Of a stretch of DNA of 64,000 nt, positions 1-11,200 are shown piece after piece. The notes under the pieces were generated by a model, which worked only from the letters and a program-made list of their open reading frames with translations, had not been told where the DNA came from and did not search any database. The position numbers and the translations under genes were made by a program. Position 1 is the first letter of the stretch. Every line of letters starts with the position of its first letter. Source of the DNA: Camarhynchus parvulus (taxonomy: Eukaryota; Chordata; Aves; Passeriformes; Thraupidae); NCBI RefSeq assembly GCF_901933205.1, contig NC_044591.1, forward strand, positions 372,001-436,000, in the 5' to 3' direction.

Positions 1-2750
1 TGCCCTGACCCGTTCACCTCCCTTGCTGGAGTATCCATGCTGTCACTTAACCCTTTCCTGGAAGAGCCTCACCAGCACAAGTCGTGATGAATTTTGCTGT
101 CACCCTGGCTCACTTCTCCCCCAGTGACAGCAGCTGTGATCCCAGGACAGGCTCTTTTGGCAGGTGGAGGGAGAGGGAAGGTGGTGATGCCCACTGGGGA
201 GCAGGAACAAGCTCCAAGAGGCTTGGTGGGAACCAAGAGCCTTTCCACTTGCCCAGCTCCTTTCAGGGAAGCTGGAATCTCTCCACTGGTCCAGCTCCTC
301 TCAGGGAAGCAGGAGCCTTTCCACTTGCCCAACTTCTTGCAGAGTCAGTCTGTGGATGCCACAAGTTAGATGCTGGAAATAATCACTTTCTCCAACCATT
401 ATTTCATTAAGGCTTACTGGAATTGGAGGCATTTTGTTCCTATCAGTCTTGTGTCCAGGTCAAATCCTTTTGCAAAAAGGGCTTAAAAGGTTTCTTCTGG
501 ATCTGATGAGAATCTTCCCTTCCTAGGAGAGATCTTAAACAGTGACTCCAAACTCTGCAAATCCATCTAAACTGCTCCTTCCTTCAGGCAGCTCTTCCTG
601 GGTGCAAAAAGAGCGGTTGCTCTGCTCAAAGAAGATTATTTCCTCCTGGCTTATATAAGTTCTAAAATAAGAAAATAAATCCCAACCTTGTCAGGGATGA
701 AACCGTTTTTCCAAACTCAGGAATGATCCCTTTTGAAGCAGAGATTGCTTCAGTGAATTGTCAGGAGTGCCTGGAGAAGGGAAATCTCAGCTGTGACACA
801 AGGGGGGCAGCTCCATCCCGGGCCTTGGGCTGTCATCCCTGTCATAGGGATGTTCTGGGGGAGAGGGAGTGGTGCTACAGCAGGAAATTTGAGTTTTCAT
901 TCCATCTTCCAGTGTGTTTTAATCCTTCTGTCCCAGATTTTGGCTTTTTTGTTGTTATTTTCCAAAACTTGGGGGTGAATGCAAGATCCTTGGCATGAAG
1001 GCTGGGAGTGACTCTGTTGAAGTTTGTGACAAATGTTACTGTTGTTTGGCTGAGTCAGGGTTTTAAATCCCATTTGGTTGTTAAAAACCTCTCTGTTTAT
1101 CAAATGACACCACTTGGGCCTGAGCTGGCAGATGAGCTAAGTGCAGATGAGCTTTAGACCCTGCTAATGAATTCGTGCCATCGTTAAAAAAAGGCAAAAA
1201 GAGATGTAGGGTGAATGAGCACCAGCCTGGGCACCAGAGGGACCAGATCCCATTCCTGGTTCTCCTGCCCTGGAGGTGGCCCTGGGCTGTCCCCTGTCAC
1301 CTGCCACAGTGACAGCCCAGGGCCCCCCTGCAGAGGTGTTGTGAAGGTCAGGGCTGGGCTCTTCCCAGCATAATCCCATCAAGCAGCTTTTTGTTGTGTT
1401 TGGTGCTCAAACATTGAATCTGTAACAAAACTGAGTGGTTTTAGAGCGACTTCTGAGCCTGTTTGGTGAGGAGGAGCTTTTTAGCGACGAGTTCAGAGCC
1501 AGAGCAGAGCGAGGTTATAAATTTAATTCTGTCTGTGTGTTTCTGGTGCTGTAAATTTGCCTCAGTGCTGCTGGAGGAGGAGCTGATCCAGCTGGGACGT
1601 GCTGTGAGCAGTGGGCAGGGGCAGAGCAGCTTGTGTCTGAGCAGTCCTTACTTCAGCCTTAACATTTGGTCCATTTTAAGGGGAATAGTTGGGATTGTGG
1701 AGTTGGGGTGGCTGTTGAGTTGTGTGAGCACCGGCAGGGTCTGTTCTGTCACTGTGGTGTTGGTCCCTGCAAAGCTTTGGGCAGCAGCTTTAATCTGGGG
1801 ATCAAACTTGGGGTGCAAAGAGTCTCTTGAAATCTCGACTCAAACTAATCTGGGCTCTGTATTTAACTTAGCAGTGTGTTTTTCATGTTAGAATAAATCT
1901 AAGTGTTTTAATGACTCTATTTTCTTTTTAAGTATATTAACATGTGAGATCTCTGTCCTTCCATATGTACAAGAACCTCAGTCAATCCAGCTGTTCTCAT
2001 TTCCCGTGAAATTTTGGTGTGTAAAATATAAACAGCAAAAAGGTGAAATCGATTATGCCATTTAGGAAAACTTTTCAGCAAGTGCCTTTTCCATGACAGT
2101 GGGTATTGGGTATTGTCTGGATCTGTGTGAGGCCACAAGGTGTTACCCAAGTCAGGCTTTTTGATTGTTTTGGATCCCTGCATCCCCATTTTATTCAACA
2201 AATAATCCAGATTCTGTTGTGGGGTTTTTTTTTGTGCATAGGTTTTTTCCTTTTTTTCCCCCCATTAGATTTCCACAATGCCTTTACAATTAAGAAAACT
2301 CTTGCAATTTGCCTTTAAGTCGCCCTGCAGCAGCTCCTGGAAACCTCCCATCCCTCTGCCAGCCCTTTCTTTTGGTGGGCGGATGAGGAAAGGAGTCACT
2401 GGGTGAAGAGAGGCAAACAAGGAAACAATTCCAGCAGGATTGCTGCGTGCTTGGCAGAACAGGAGCTGCCATTGTCCACGGTGCCCTGCTGATCTGCAGG
2501 GTTTGCCTCTGAATGCTCAGGGCTTGTGGCTCCGGGGCTTTTTCCCTTTCAAACAGAAGCAGAGCTGGGGGGGGGGACGCTCTGGACAGACCCAAGGTTT
2601 TGTGGATTATTGGAGTTTGCGTTGGTTCCCTCGTTCCCAGGGTGGGAGATCCCGAGGGACTGGAGCTGCCAGGCTGTGCCTCCAGGGTGGGGTGTCCCTG
2701 GAGGGGTCCCCTGCCTTCCACGCTGCTTTCCTTGACTGGCTGTGTTGCAG
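1..2750 (+). other. Intron (3' part) upstream of the first visible EIF4G3 exon
   Basis: I find no coding exon here. None of the open frames shows eIF4G-like peptide or conserved-looking composition. The stretch holds a 38-bp tandem triplication (241-348), T-rich tracts near 2220-2265 and a run of ten G at 2567-2576. It ends in a usable acceptor (tgtgttgcag at 2741-2750). I recognised no CR1 fragment here. The exon that donates the first two bases of the split codon completed at 2751 must lie upstream of the window. Confidence 0.75.
241..348. repeat. Tandem repeat, 38-bp unit, about 2.8 copies
   Basis: The core 'tccactt/tccactg' recurs at 244, 282 and 320, exactly 38 bp apart. Each is followed by 'cccagctcc' or a variant and, in the first two copies, by 'tcagggaagc'. 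The copies differ by several substitutions, so the array is not fresh. It is intronic with no evident function. Confidence 0.8.
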
Positions 2751-2826
2751 AATCCCCCGAGGTCCTGTCCAGCAGCCCCTGGAGGATCGGATCTTCACTC
2801 CGACCGTCTCGGCTGTGTACAGCACT
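2751..2826 (+). CDS. EIF4G3: EIF4G3 coding exon (IPRGPVQQPLEDRIFTP segment)
   Basis: This exon is 76 nt. Its first base completes a codon begun in an upstream exon. It then reads 25 codons, beginning IPRGPVQQPLEDR and ending with SAVYST. It belongs to the extended N-terminus of long eIF4G3 isoforms, upstream of the ATG used by the canonical human form. The acceptor is tgtgttgcag and the donor is ACT|GTGAGT. It ends in phase 0 and joins directly to the VTQVARQPG exon at 10704, which matches the continuous long-isoform protein as I recall it. The segment is predicted to be disordered, with no recognisable fold. Confidence rests on the peptide match plus strong splice sites. Confidence 0.93.
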
Positions 2827-2984
2827 GTGAGTACCCACGGGGCTGGGGCAGGGTGGGGTCAGGGCTGGCCACAACCCCAGGGCAGCCAGAAGTCAGCCGT
2901 CAGAGAAAATACAGCTTCCTCTGCCCCTGAAATAAATGGTGCTCAAAAAGACTCTTTTGGTGGCATGTGAGTAGGAAAAAAAGG

Positions 2985-3312
2985 GAGGACCCTGTGGTTC
3001 TCCATAACTCCCTGACAGGAGAGTGCAGCCAGGGGGAAGTCGGGCTCTGCTCCCAGGGAACAAGGACAGGACAAGGGGACACAGCCTCAAGTTGTGCCGT
3101 GGGAACCTCTCACACTGGATGTTGGGAAAATCTCTTTGCTGAAAGCGTGGTCAGACACTGGCACAGGCTGCCCAGGGCAGTGGTGGAGTCACATCCCTTG
3201 CAGTGTTCAAAAGATGGGTGGATGTGGCACCTGTGGGCATTGGGATATTGGTGGAACGTTGGGTTTGATCTTGGAGGTCTTTTCCAACCTTAATAATTCT
3301 GTGATTTTATGA
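2985..3312 (+). mobile_element. CR1 LINE fragment (3' end), sense
   Basis: Typical avian CR1 3' region: 'ggcacaggctgcccagggca' followed by a stretch ending 'cttttccaacctt', with a degenerate terminal repeat 'ttctgtgattttatga'. It is 5'-truncated with no ORF. Boundaries are approximate at the 5' side and clear at the 3' end. Confidence 0.85.
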
Positions 3313-3411
3313 AGAACCTTTTTAGTTGCATAGGAGCAAGAAAGGGAGAAATCTTTGATAGACTTGTGGGTCCATTGCTATTTTTAAGTGTCTAGTTTTA
3401 TTCAGTATATT

Positions 3412-3435
3412 GGAGAGTGGGTTTTCCCACTCTCC
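3412..3435. repeat. Perfect 10-bp inverted repeat with TTTT loop
   Basis: The arm GGAGAGTGGG (3412-3421) and its exact complement (3426-3435) are separated by TTTT. It lies inside an intron. The stem is too short for a pri-miRNA and no function is assigned. Confidence 0.75.
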
Positions 3436-4084
3436 CAGTAGGAGAGTGTCACTGGAATGACAGTGTTTTGGCCATATTTTCATCTGGGTGACTCCATCTC
3501 TTTCCTGTGCATCTCACAATCTGATTTTTTTTTGTGTACTAGTGGCTTCACATTTCTAATACCTTCTTATGAGGAAAAATAATCAAGAAAGATTTGTTTT
3601 CACGTGAAAAATTCCATTGCACAGAGGAAGAAATATTTTGATAGTAAATAGAATATTTGGGATAGGTGCCTTTGGCTCTCTGTCCTAGATGATTGCTAAT
3701 GTATAATATTGATTATTGTAGAAATTTAGCTTAGAAACAGCGATGTTTATTTGTGAACATGATAGTCTTTTCCTTTTATCTATTTCTTTTTTTTCCAATG
3801 GCAATAGCTGGAAGCCCAGGGTTATTTATAAGCTTTGCTAAATCAGCACAGCCCTGGGAAAGTCATATTTTGCTTTTCTGGTTGGGATAGTGCAAATATT
3901 TTTAATGCCAAAAAACCCTGCTTTTAAGCTGCTCTTTTAATTATTTGGAAAACAGGAAGAAAAGCTGTAGATGGGATAAATTCAGTACGTTTTATACAGA
4001 AACATAAGCTGCTGTGCAAGGTTTTCTCCTTCTCTGTTTGCAGGAGTGACTGGGGATGGGGTTCTTGGCTCTGGCTCCCTGGGG

Positions 4085-4280
4085 GCACCTGGGGCTGGAG
4101 CATCTCTTGCCCAGAGCAGCTCTGGCTGCCCCTGGATCCCTGGCAGTGCCCAAGGCCAGGCTGGGCAGGGTTTGGAGCACTCTGGGACAGTGGGAGGTGT
4201 CCCTGCCATGGCAGGGGTGGAACAGGATGAGGAGGATTCAAGTCCCTCCCAAGCCAAACCATTCCATGATGGTTCAATGA
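4085..4280 (+). mobile_element. CR1 LINE fragment, sense
   Basis: Contains the CR1 landmark 'cctggatccctggcagtgcc', followed by a diverged tail 'aagccaaaccattccatgat' and an 'ncaatga' end at 4280. It is 5'-truncated and non-coding. The 5' edge is estimated. Confidence 0.82.
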
Positions 4281-4664
4281 TAATGATGATATTTAGCCTT
4301 TCCCTTTTTTGGGTTGTAGAGGAGTTTTGTGATGCCTCCTCTGCTGGGGCTGTCGGGGGTGCTAAGCTGGGCTCTGGGCAGGATTAAGGGTAAAAGTGCC
4401 AAGTGCCCATTGGTCCTGGAAATGCAGCAGCTCAGGTGGATCTAGGGGCAGAAGGACTCAGGGGTGGCCATGGGGGGTCTGGTGGCCATGGATTCCCATC
4501 CAGGGGAGTTGGATTGGGTGGGGCACAGCTGGCAAGGGTTGAAGGTTCTGAGGTTTGAGGCAGTGAATCAACAAACCCCAGCTGCAGGCTGTGGGCACCC
4601 TCTGTTCCAATACCTGATACAGAAATGTTTGTGTGCAGAAAAGCAAAACCAGAGGAACAAATTC

Positions 4665-4862
4665 TGAAGAAATCCTTCCCTGGGAGGGTGGGCAGGCCCT
4701 GGCACAGGGTGCCCAGAGCAGCTGGGGCTGCCCCTGGATCCCTGGCACTGCCCAAGGCCAGGATGGACAGGGCTTGGAGCAGCCTGGCACAGTGGGAGGT
4801 GTCCCTGGCCATTGAACAAGATGAACTTTTAAAGTCCCTTCCAGCCCAAACCATTCTGGGAA
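4665..4862 (+). mobile_element. CR1 LINE fragment, sense
   Basis: It starts near 'gaagaaatccttccctggga', runs through 'ggcaggccctggcacagg' and ends at 'cccaaaccattctggga'. It is nearly identical over about 120 bp to the copies at 9741 and 27095, so it is one of the younger CR1 pieces here. Confidence 0.88.
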
Positions 4863-5449
4863 CATTAATGTACAAACACTTCTAATAAATAATTCAGTTT
4901 GTATTATCTTTTATATACCCCATACAACACTTAAAAAACACTTTGAAAATATCTGAAGTCCTTTAAAGAAGGTTATTTTTTTTCATTTCTTTCCTCCCAA
5001 GATATAATGCAGATGCCTGTGGGGAAAATATGACTGTAAAAATTTAAATTAATGTAAAATAGAAAAGTAACTGTGAAGAATGACCTAAAATAGCTTTTCA
5101 GTGTGGAAAAATATCATTCCTTGCTATGTTCCAGGAATAGAAGACAGGGCTGGAAATATCTCAGTTCCAGGATCTGAGAATGCAAAAGTTTGAGAGAAAA
5201 TTTCATGTTTTGGGGAAAGGAGAGAAATTTCTCGGCTGGGTTCTTTTCAGGCTTCCATTTGAAGCCCCAGGCAGATTTCAGATTCAGAGGGAGTCTAGGG
5301 AAAAATGAATTGGGATGGAAAAAGCACATGATGGGAGTGCCTTGACAAACTCATTCATGAAAGGTCTCAGTGGTTCGTTACACAAGGAACAGCACCATGT
5401 GTTTGAGGCCTGGGTTTGCATTAAACAGACATTTTGAAGAGCACTGTGA

Positions 5450-5570
5450 GGTTACAGAATCTTGAAGGTTGGAAAAAACCTCCAAGATCTTCAAGCCCAA
5501 CCTTCAAGTGCATCCTCAGTACCCAGGGGCTGCTTTTTCCCATCAGCATTTTACTTGCTTGCACATCCTC
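5450..5570 (-). mobile_element. Old CR1-like fragment, antisense
   Basis: The + strand reads 'acagaatcttgaaggttgga' then 'acctccaagatcttcaagcc'. This matches the antisense tail of an older CR1 subfamily. The distal boundary is uncertain. Confidence 0.6.
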
Positions 5571-6805
5571 TGTGGGATTCCACGTGGATTATGGATCATC
5601 ACTCCCAGAGATGTGTTTTTCCAGAGCATGGCTGGTGTGGGAAGAGTTCTGGGGTCCAGAAGCACCACGTGGTGACTCTGAGCTGCCCCCGTGTTGTTCC
5701 CCTACATCATGCATGGGGTGGGAGCAGAAATCACTTGAGATATGGGCAACCCACAGATAAACCCCCAGTTTTTAGTTAGATAAAGAGAAAAAATAATTCA
5801 ATTATCCTTTCTGTGCCTTTCCACATGCATTATCAGGACCTTGGTTGCACATTCCAGAGCTCTTTTTTCCCTCTACAGCTACAAAAATGGGAATGGAAAA
5901 TCATGTGGCTTCCACTATGAGCCCTAATAATAAAACTAAATCTGAGGAACAAATTTTCCTGTAGGACAGAGGTGGGAGGTGAGGGAGAGGCCAAGTGGGA
6001 TGAAGTTTGTCTGAGAACTTGGAGATGCTCAAAATTCACAACAAGGCTTTGGTAGAACCTCTTTATCAAGGAAATCATACTGGTATTAAAACCAAACCTA
6101 CCTAAATTCATCATAAGTCATCTTTATTTATTTATTGTGACATGTTATACTGAATGGGTTGTTGGTTTGGGTTTTCTAATAAATAAGTCCAGCAGTAAAA
6201 TTATATGAAAGCAAGCCACAATTGGAAATAATTATTTCCATGAACTAACCTTGTAATAATTTTCCCTCATCAGTAATGGAGAATGCTCTGTTGCAGAGCT
6301 ACTTTTGGACATAAAGGTTTGGGGGTTGTCCTGTAAACTGCTTCTTGCCTGCTTTTTCCAAATCCTCTACACTGCAAGAAATGAGGGTGGTTACTTGTGT
6401 GGCCTCTGAAAGATCCAAAACCTGCATAGTTTAGAAGGGGCAAAAGAATGAAATTCTGTTTTTGTTGTAAATTATTTCAAAGAAATATATTCAAGTGAGT
6501 TTTTTGAAAAGATGTAAACCTCTAACAGGAAGGGAACTGCACAAAAGGTGAGTGTAAATCCCACCAGGCACCCCTGTCCTGTACCCAGGGGAATGGAGCT
6601 GAATCTATGGGAAATGAGATTAAGGAGCAGAAGCAAACATTCAGCACGAGGCACAGCTCTGGAATTGGATAAGAAGAATGATGGTGCTCATGGACATCCT
6701 GTCTTTGCACAAATAACTGGTTTTGGCAGGTTATGGTGGAGGTTTGTAACTGCTTTAGTAGCATGTTGTGATTGACCAAAACTACTCTGGGATAAATTCT
6801 CGTGA

Positions 6806-6921
6806 GCTGAGGAGCAGCACTGAGGCCCCGAGCACCCTGCTCCAGTGGAAGGTGCTCCTGCCCATGGAATGGGATGAGTTAAAGGTCCCTTCCAACCCAA
6901 ACCATTCTGTGCTTCTGTGAA
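6806..6921 (+). mobile_element. CR1 LINE 3' tail, sense
   Basis: Short piece with 'ggtcccttccaacccaaacc' and terminal 'attctgtgcttctgtga', an imperfect copy of the 8-bp CR1 3' repeat. Confidence 0.85.
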
Positions 6922-7465
6922 CAACTTCTGGATGAGAATTGACTGGGAGTGAGCGTTAACAAGGTGTGTTTGTGTGGGGAGAAGTCTCCTGGCCAGGTGC
7001 AGCCTGGAGCAGGGTCCCTGTGGTGGGGCAGGATCCAGCACTCGTTGAAGGCACTCGGTGATTGCTGTCCTCATGTGCCCTTGGAGCAGGTACCACGTCC
7101 TGTCAGGGTGCCCAGCTCACTCCAGCTGGGGGCAAAGAAGGCAATGGGGCAGTGAGGTGCTGAAGAGCCCCCTTGTCCCAGATTTTGAAGGACTAAGGGT
7201 TGACCCTCATTGCCTCTTGGGGTATTTGGTTGTTTTCTGTCCTGGGGTGCCCCTTGGTCCCCCCGAGTGTTCCACACCCAGCAGAGGTTCCATGATTTGT
7301 GTCCTTTGAAAGGATCTTCCTGCAGTGAAGTGAATCCTGTAGAAAAGGGATTAGGGGGGATTAGCTGCTCCAGCCTCCCTGTGCTTAAAGGAGGGATCTG
7401 GGTCAGGAGGCCGAGGCTGTGGGATGTGCAGGAGGGAACCTCAGTGCCTCATCCTGCTCCTGCCT

Positions 7466-7612
7466 AGAATCATGGAATGGTTTGGGTTGGAAGGGTCCTT
7501 AAAGCCCATGCAGTGCCACAGCTGCCATGGGCAGGGACACCTTCCATTACCCCAGGGTGCTCCAAGCCCTGTCCAGCCTGGCCTTGGACGCTTCACAGAT
7601 GGGGCAGCCACA
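7466..7612 (-). mobile_element. CR1 LINE 3' tail, antisense
   Basis: It begins with 'agaatcatggaatggtttgg', the reverse complement of the CR1 3' end, and continues into 'ccagcctggccttggacg'. Confidence 0.88.
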
Positions 7613-8529
7613 GGGTAAAGAGTAATCCCAAACTCGTATGAGATGCTAAACCCAAAAGGTGTAAAAAAATCTCAGAAAGAGAAGAAGAATTCCAGACTGA
7701 GGTTTTATTTTGTATTTCATTATCTTTTTCCTTTAAAATACAGGATTAAGGCTTCTGGAAAACTAAAATTAGCTCTTGCTACTCAGGGAAAATAGAAGGT
7801 GATGCCCTAGCAAATTAATATGTAATTTTGTACATCCATTTTTAGGAGAACAGTTTAACCTATAGATTTAAGGAGGATATTTGCTTCCATAGTCATCTCA
7901 GACCATTTAAGAAACAGCAAACCACACCCTGGGCTCTATGGGGGCAGATACCCCAGGAGTGATGAGCTTAGACAGTCTCTACCTTTTACCTTTGTTAAAA
8001 ATTACTGAAAAAGACACACAAATTCAGCAAGTTTGTCTTCCTTTACTACCTGTTTACATTAAAATCAATGTCTTATAATTCAGTTTATTTGTAAATAATT
8101 TGTTGTAGGAAGAGGAAGGTGTGGAAACACCAACGCTGCTGTAGCTGCTGAGAAAGGCTCTGTGCTTTTTCTTCTGCTGGAACAAACATCAGTCCTTGGT
8201 TTGGATGCACCGAGCTAGACTTGGCTAAACTTAGGAGGTCCTGGGAAATCAGTGGTAGGCTCCTACAGGATACTCTCCAAGTGAGCTACTGCCAAACTAT
8301 CAAGCTGGTACAATTTTATAATTGTTCTGCTGCCTTCATTGGGCTTTCAAGCCAATTTTAGAAGGTCCAGACCTGTGTCTGTCATGTGTCTGCTGCACTG
8401 CATGAGGGTATCTCATGGACTCATTCAAGCAGCTGCAGTTTTCCTCTCAGTTCAGCTTCCAGATTTCAGATCCAATCACGAGAGCATTTCTTGATGTCTT
8501 TCAGTAGCCTCCAGCTTAGGTTATTTTCC

Positions 8530-8693
8530 CCAAGGCAGTGCTGGAGTCACCACCCCTGGAAGTGTTCAGGTGTGGGGATGTGGCACTCGGGAGCGTGGTT
8601 TAGGGGTGGACCTGGCAGTGCAGGGTTTATGGTTGAACTAGATTGGATTAGATATTGGAGGGCTTTCCAACCTTGGTGATTGTGGGATTCTAT
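8530..8693 (+). mobile_element. CR1 LINE fragment, sense
   Basis: Contains 'ggcagtgctggagtcaccac' and 'gggctttccaaccttggtga', the older CR1 tail subtype, with a decayed terminal repeat. Confidence 0.78.
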
Positions 8694-9740
8694 TCCACAA
8701 TTCTATTTGCATGTTGTAATTTCTGAGCAGGAGGAGGAGGACTGCTGCGTGCTCACAGTGACCTGGGGCATTGGTAGTGCAGGGGCAAAGCCCTGTGTGG
8801 GCTTGGCTGCTGTTGGAGCAGAGGATTTTGGATGGCTCCAGCCTTAGCTGGAGCAGTGTTTGCACTGCTGAGAGCAGGGAGGTGAAAACTGGCAGTGGTT
8901 GAAGTCCCACAGCTGTCACAAAAGAACCTCTATTTTCCCCCAGGAAGTGCCATTGGAGGAGAATGGTGAGGAGCAGAAGCACAGCCTGCCACTGGGGCTG
9001 TTGATAGGAATTATTTCCTTGTGTTTTGGGTTGCCTGTGCTTCCTCCCCCTCCTGGCCGCATTATTTGATATCCATCACAGCCCAGAGTCACTCCCAAGC
9101 ACTGAGTGCTGCATGACTGACACGACAGCTCTCTCAGGGTTGACACAGGAGTCATGGGACAGACTTTCATTTTCTCGGGGATGGGCTGTGGAAAGTTTTA
9201 TGGAGCTCTGTGTGAGGCTGGCTCTGATCCAGCCGAGGCTGCGTGCGCACACCTGCCAAGAGAGATCAGCCCGAAAAAGAGATGATTCATCCCTGGCGAA
9301 GGGAAGGATCCAGTTGGGGACACAGGATGAGGTTCTGTGCCTGACCCACCCTTTCCTCTGATGAGCACTCGGGGGCTGTAAATCTTCCCTCGGTGAAGGC
9401 TCCTGGCCCGTTCCCAAGCCCTGGAGCTGTTGCACGTTGTGATTTCCTGGGATTTCGGGGCTGGCGCAGCTGCTGTGGTGGTTTAGGAGCTGGAACGACA
9501 GGCGTGGACACTCTGGGTGTAATAAAGTGACTTGGAAAAAGCACTTAATGGTGAACTCCGTGACTTCTGCTCTCTTGGAGCTTGGAGCTAATACTCATTA
9601 AAGGAGCCAGGAATTTCCTTCTGCCTCCTTTACCCTGCTGGGGACATTTATGCACACGTTGGCCTGTGCAGTGCCAGAGACCTGTGTGGGCTTCAGGTGC
9701 CTTCAGCTCAGACTGGGGAATGTTAAATGGGACATTGGGA

Positions 9741-9942
9741 TAAATCCTCCCCTGGGAGGGTGGGCAGGCCCTGGCACAGGGTGCCCAGAGCAGCTGGGGC
9801 TGCCCCTGGATCCCTGGCAGTGCCCAAGGCCAGGCTGACCGGGCTTGGAGCAGCCTGGGACAGTGGGAGGTGTCCCTGCCCATGGCAGGGGTGGCACTGG
9901 ATGGATTTAAGGTACCTTCCAACCCAACCCATTCCATTATTA
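9741..9942 (+). mobile_element. CR1 LINE fragment, sense (young subtype)
   Basis: Shares 'gggtgggcaggccctggcac' and the following roughly 120 bp nearly unchanged with the copies at 4665 and 27095. It is nearly complementary to the antisense copy at 18443-18645. It lies about 760 bp upstream of the exon at 10704. Confidence 0.9.
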
Positions 9943-10703
9943 AGTGGTGCTTTTTAGCAAACAAATGAATGGGAAAAGGTCAGTGAGAAGCAAATGCTGA
10001 ATTTCAGTAGTGTGGGTTTTAACCCAATCTGCCAAAATTTTAATTATGTTGAACAGCTGGAGGTGTCACCCAATAGTTGTGTGACTTTTTTTCCTTTGAT
10101 TCCCCTTTTTTTTTCATTATAGCCACTCTCTAAAATATATTTAAAACAGTTCTTAGAGGAGATAGTAAAGTGGAGCAAATATTTGTGTGCCATTTTTCGA
10201 ATGCTTTGCTTAATGTGTTTTGTTGAGCATTTTTAATAGAAGTTGAGAAAGGAGATAAACATATGCAAGATTTGCTTTGCTGTTTGATTCTTTGCTTGTG
10301 GCAACCCCTGCAGATACCATGACCTCTCTGCAGTCCTTTGTTTTTCCTTTTTGGAGGGGAATATGCAAATTTCCCCCTTACTTTGGTGCTGGTAATGTGT
10401 ATCAAACCAAGACAATCTCCTTGCAAAATCCCAATATTTTTTTAATATGGCTTCTCATGGAGGGATCAGAAGGTCCCAGGCCTGAAGGCAGAGGGATCCC
10501 ACACATTTCCACCAGTGACTACAGCTGGTGCTCTGATTTTTTGATCCTTCCACATTTTCCTGAATCACATAAATAATTAAATAACTTGGGCAGTGTTTCA
10601 CTTCGATAAGTATATATTATTTTCTCTCTCTAGATATGTACAATGGAGTCTCTGCAGACTGATTACTAATGTAATGTTTTACTAACAGTTTATCTCCACA
10701 CAG

Positions 10704-10832
10704 GTAACACAAGTAGCAAGACAACCGGGTCCTCCTGCCCCATCCCCTTACACTGCACATGAAATAAATAAGGGACACCCAAATCTTGCTGCAACGCCAC
10801 CGGGACATGCATCGTCCCCTGGGCTCTCACAG
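10704..10832 (+). CDS. EIF4G3: EIF4G3 coding exon (VTQVARQPGPPAPSP segment)
   Basis: 129 nt, exactly 43 codons, phase 0 at both ends. It begins VTQVARQPG, passes through HEINKGHPNLAATPP and ends SSPGLSQ. The match to the N-terminal extension of long eIF4G3 isoforms is nearly complete as recalled. It lies upstream of the canonical start ATG, so it is used only in transcripts initiated further 5'. The acceptor is tatctccacacag and the donor is CAG|GTAAGA, both strong. It is Pro/Ala-rich and disordered. Because it is symmetric, skipping would delete 43 residues without a frameshift. Confidence 0.96.
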
Positions 10833-11011
10833 GTAAGACCTGGCGTTGGAGCAGAGCATTCCCAGCCTCCCCCTTCCCCTCCTGTGCCATCCTCAGCTTC
10901 TCTGCTCAACAAGGAGCTGACTTGTGATATCTGTGACCAGTGTAGAAGGTGTGGCTTGAACCTTGCAGTGAGTGACTTATCAGCAGCACTTAGATTAGCA
11001 CACTAATGCCA

Positions 11012-11200
11012 TCAATTGGTATTTATAAATGAAATTTATATTGGTAAATTTATACCAATTTATTTATATTTATACCAATTTATAAATGAAATTTAAATTG
11101 GTATTTACATATTTATAAATTAAATTAAATCGGTATTTAAATACCAATTGCTATTGGTATTTAAATAATTAATGTATAAATTATTATTAATAAATGAAAT
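11012..11200. repeat. AT-rich block of inverted 'ttggtattta' repeats
   Basis: Motifs 'attggtattta' and the complement 'taaataccaat' alternate. The best element is a perfect 15-bp inverted repeat (11134-11148 and 11153-11167) around the loop TGCT. The block may have grown by local palindromic duplication, or it may be a decayed MITE-like element. Confidence 0.75.

Larger units (their letters stand above)
2827..10703 (+). other. Intron, 7.9 kb, between the exons at 2751 and 10704
   Basis: It starts with GTGAGTACC and ends with tatctccacacag. It contains eight CR1 fragments (listed separately) and a 10-bp perfect hairpin at 3412-3435. I recognise nothing in the AT-rich stretches 3440-4050, 4900-5440, 5700-6790, 7620-8520 and 9950-10690. 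No conserved coding exon is visible on either strand. Confidence 0.85.

Noticed and set aside
2290..2874. 194-codon open frame on the - strand
   Set aside because: It is antisense to the well-supported EIF4G3 exon at 2751-2826 and shows no known domain.
3412..3435. Hairpin as a microRNA or snoRNA
   Set aside because: A 10-bp stem is too short, and no C/D or H/ACA box pattern lies nearby.
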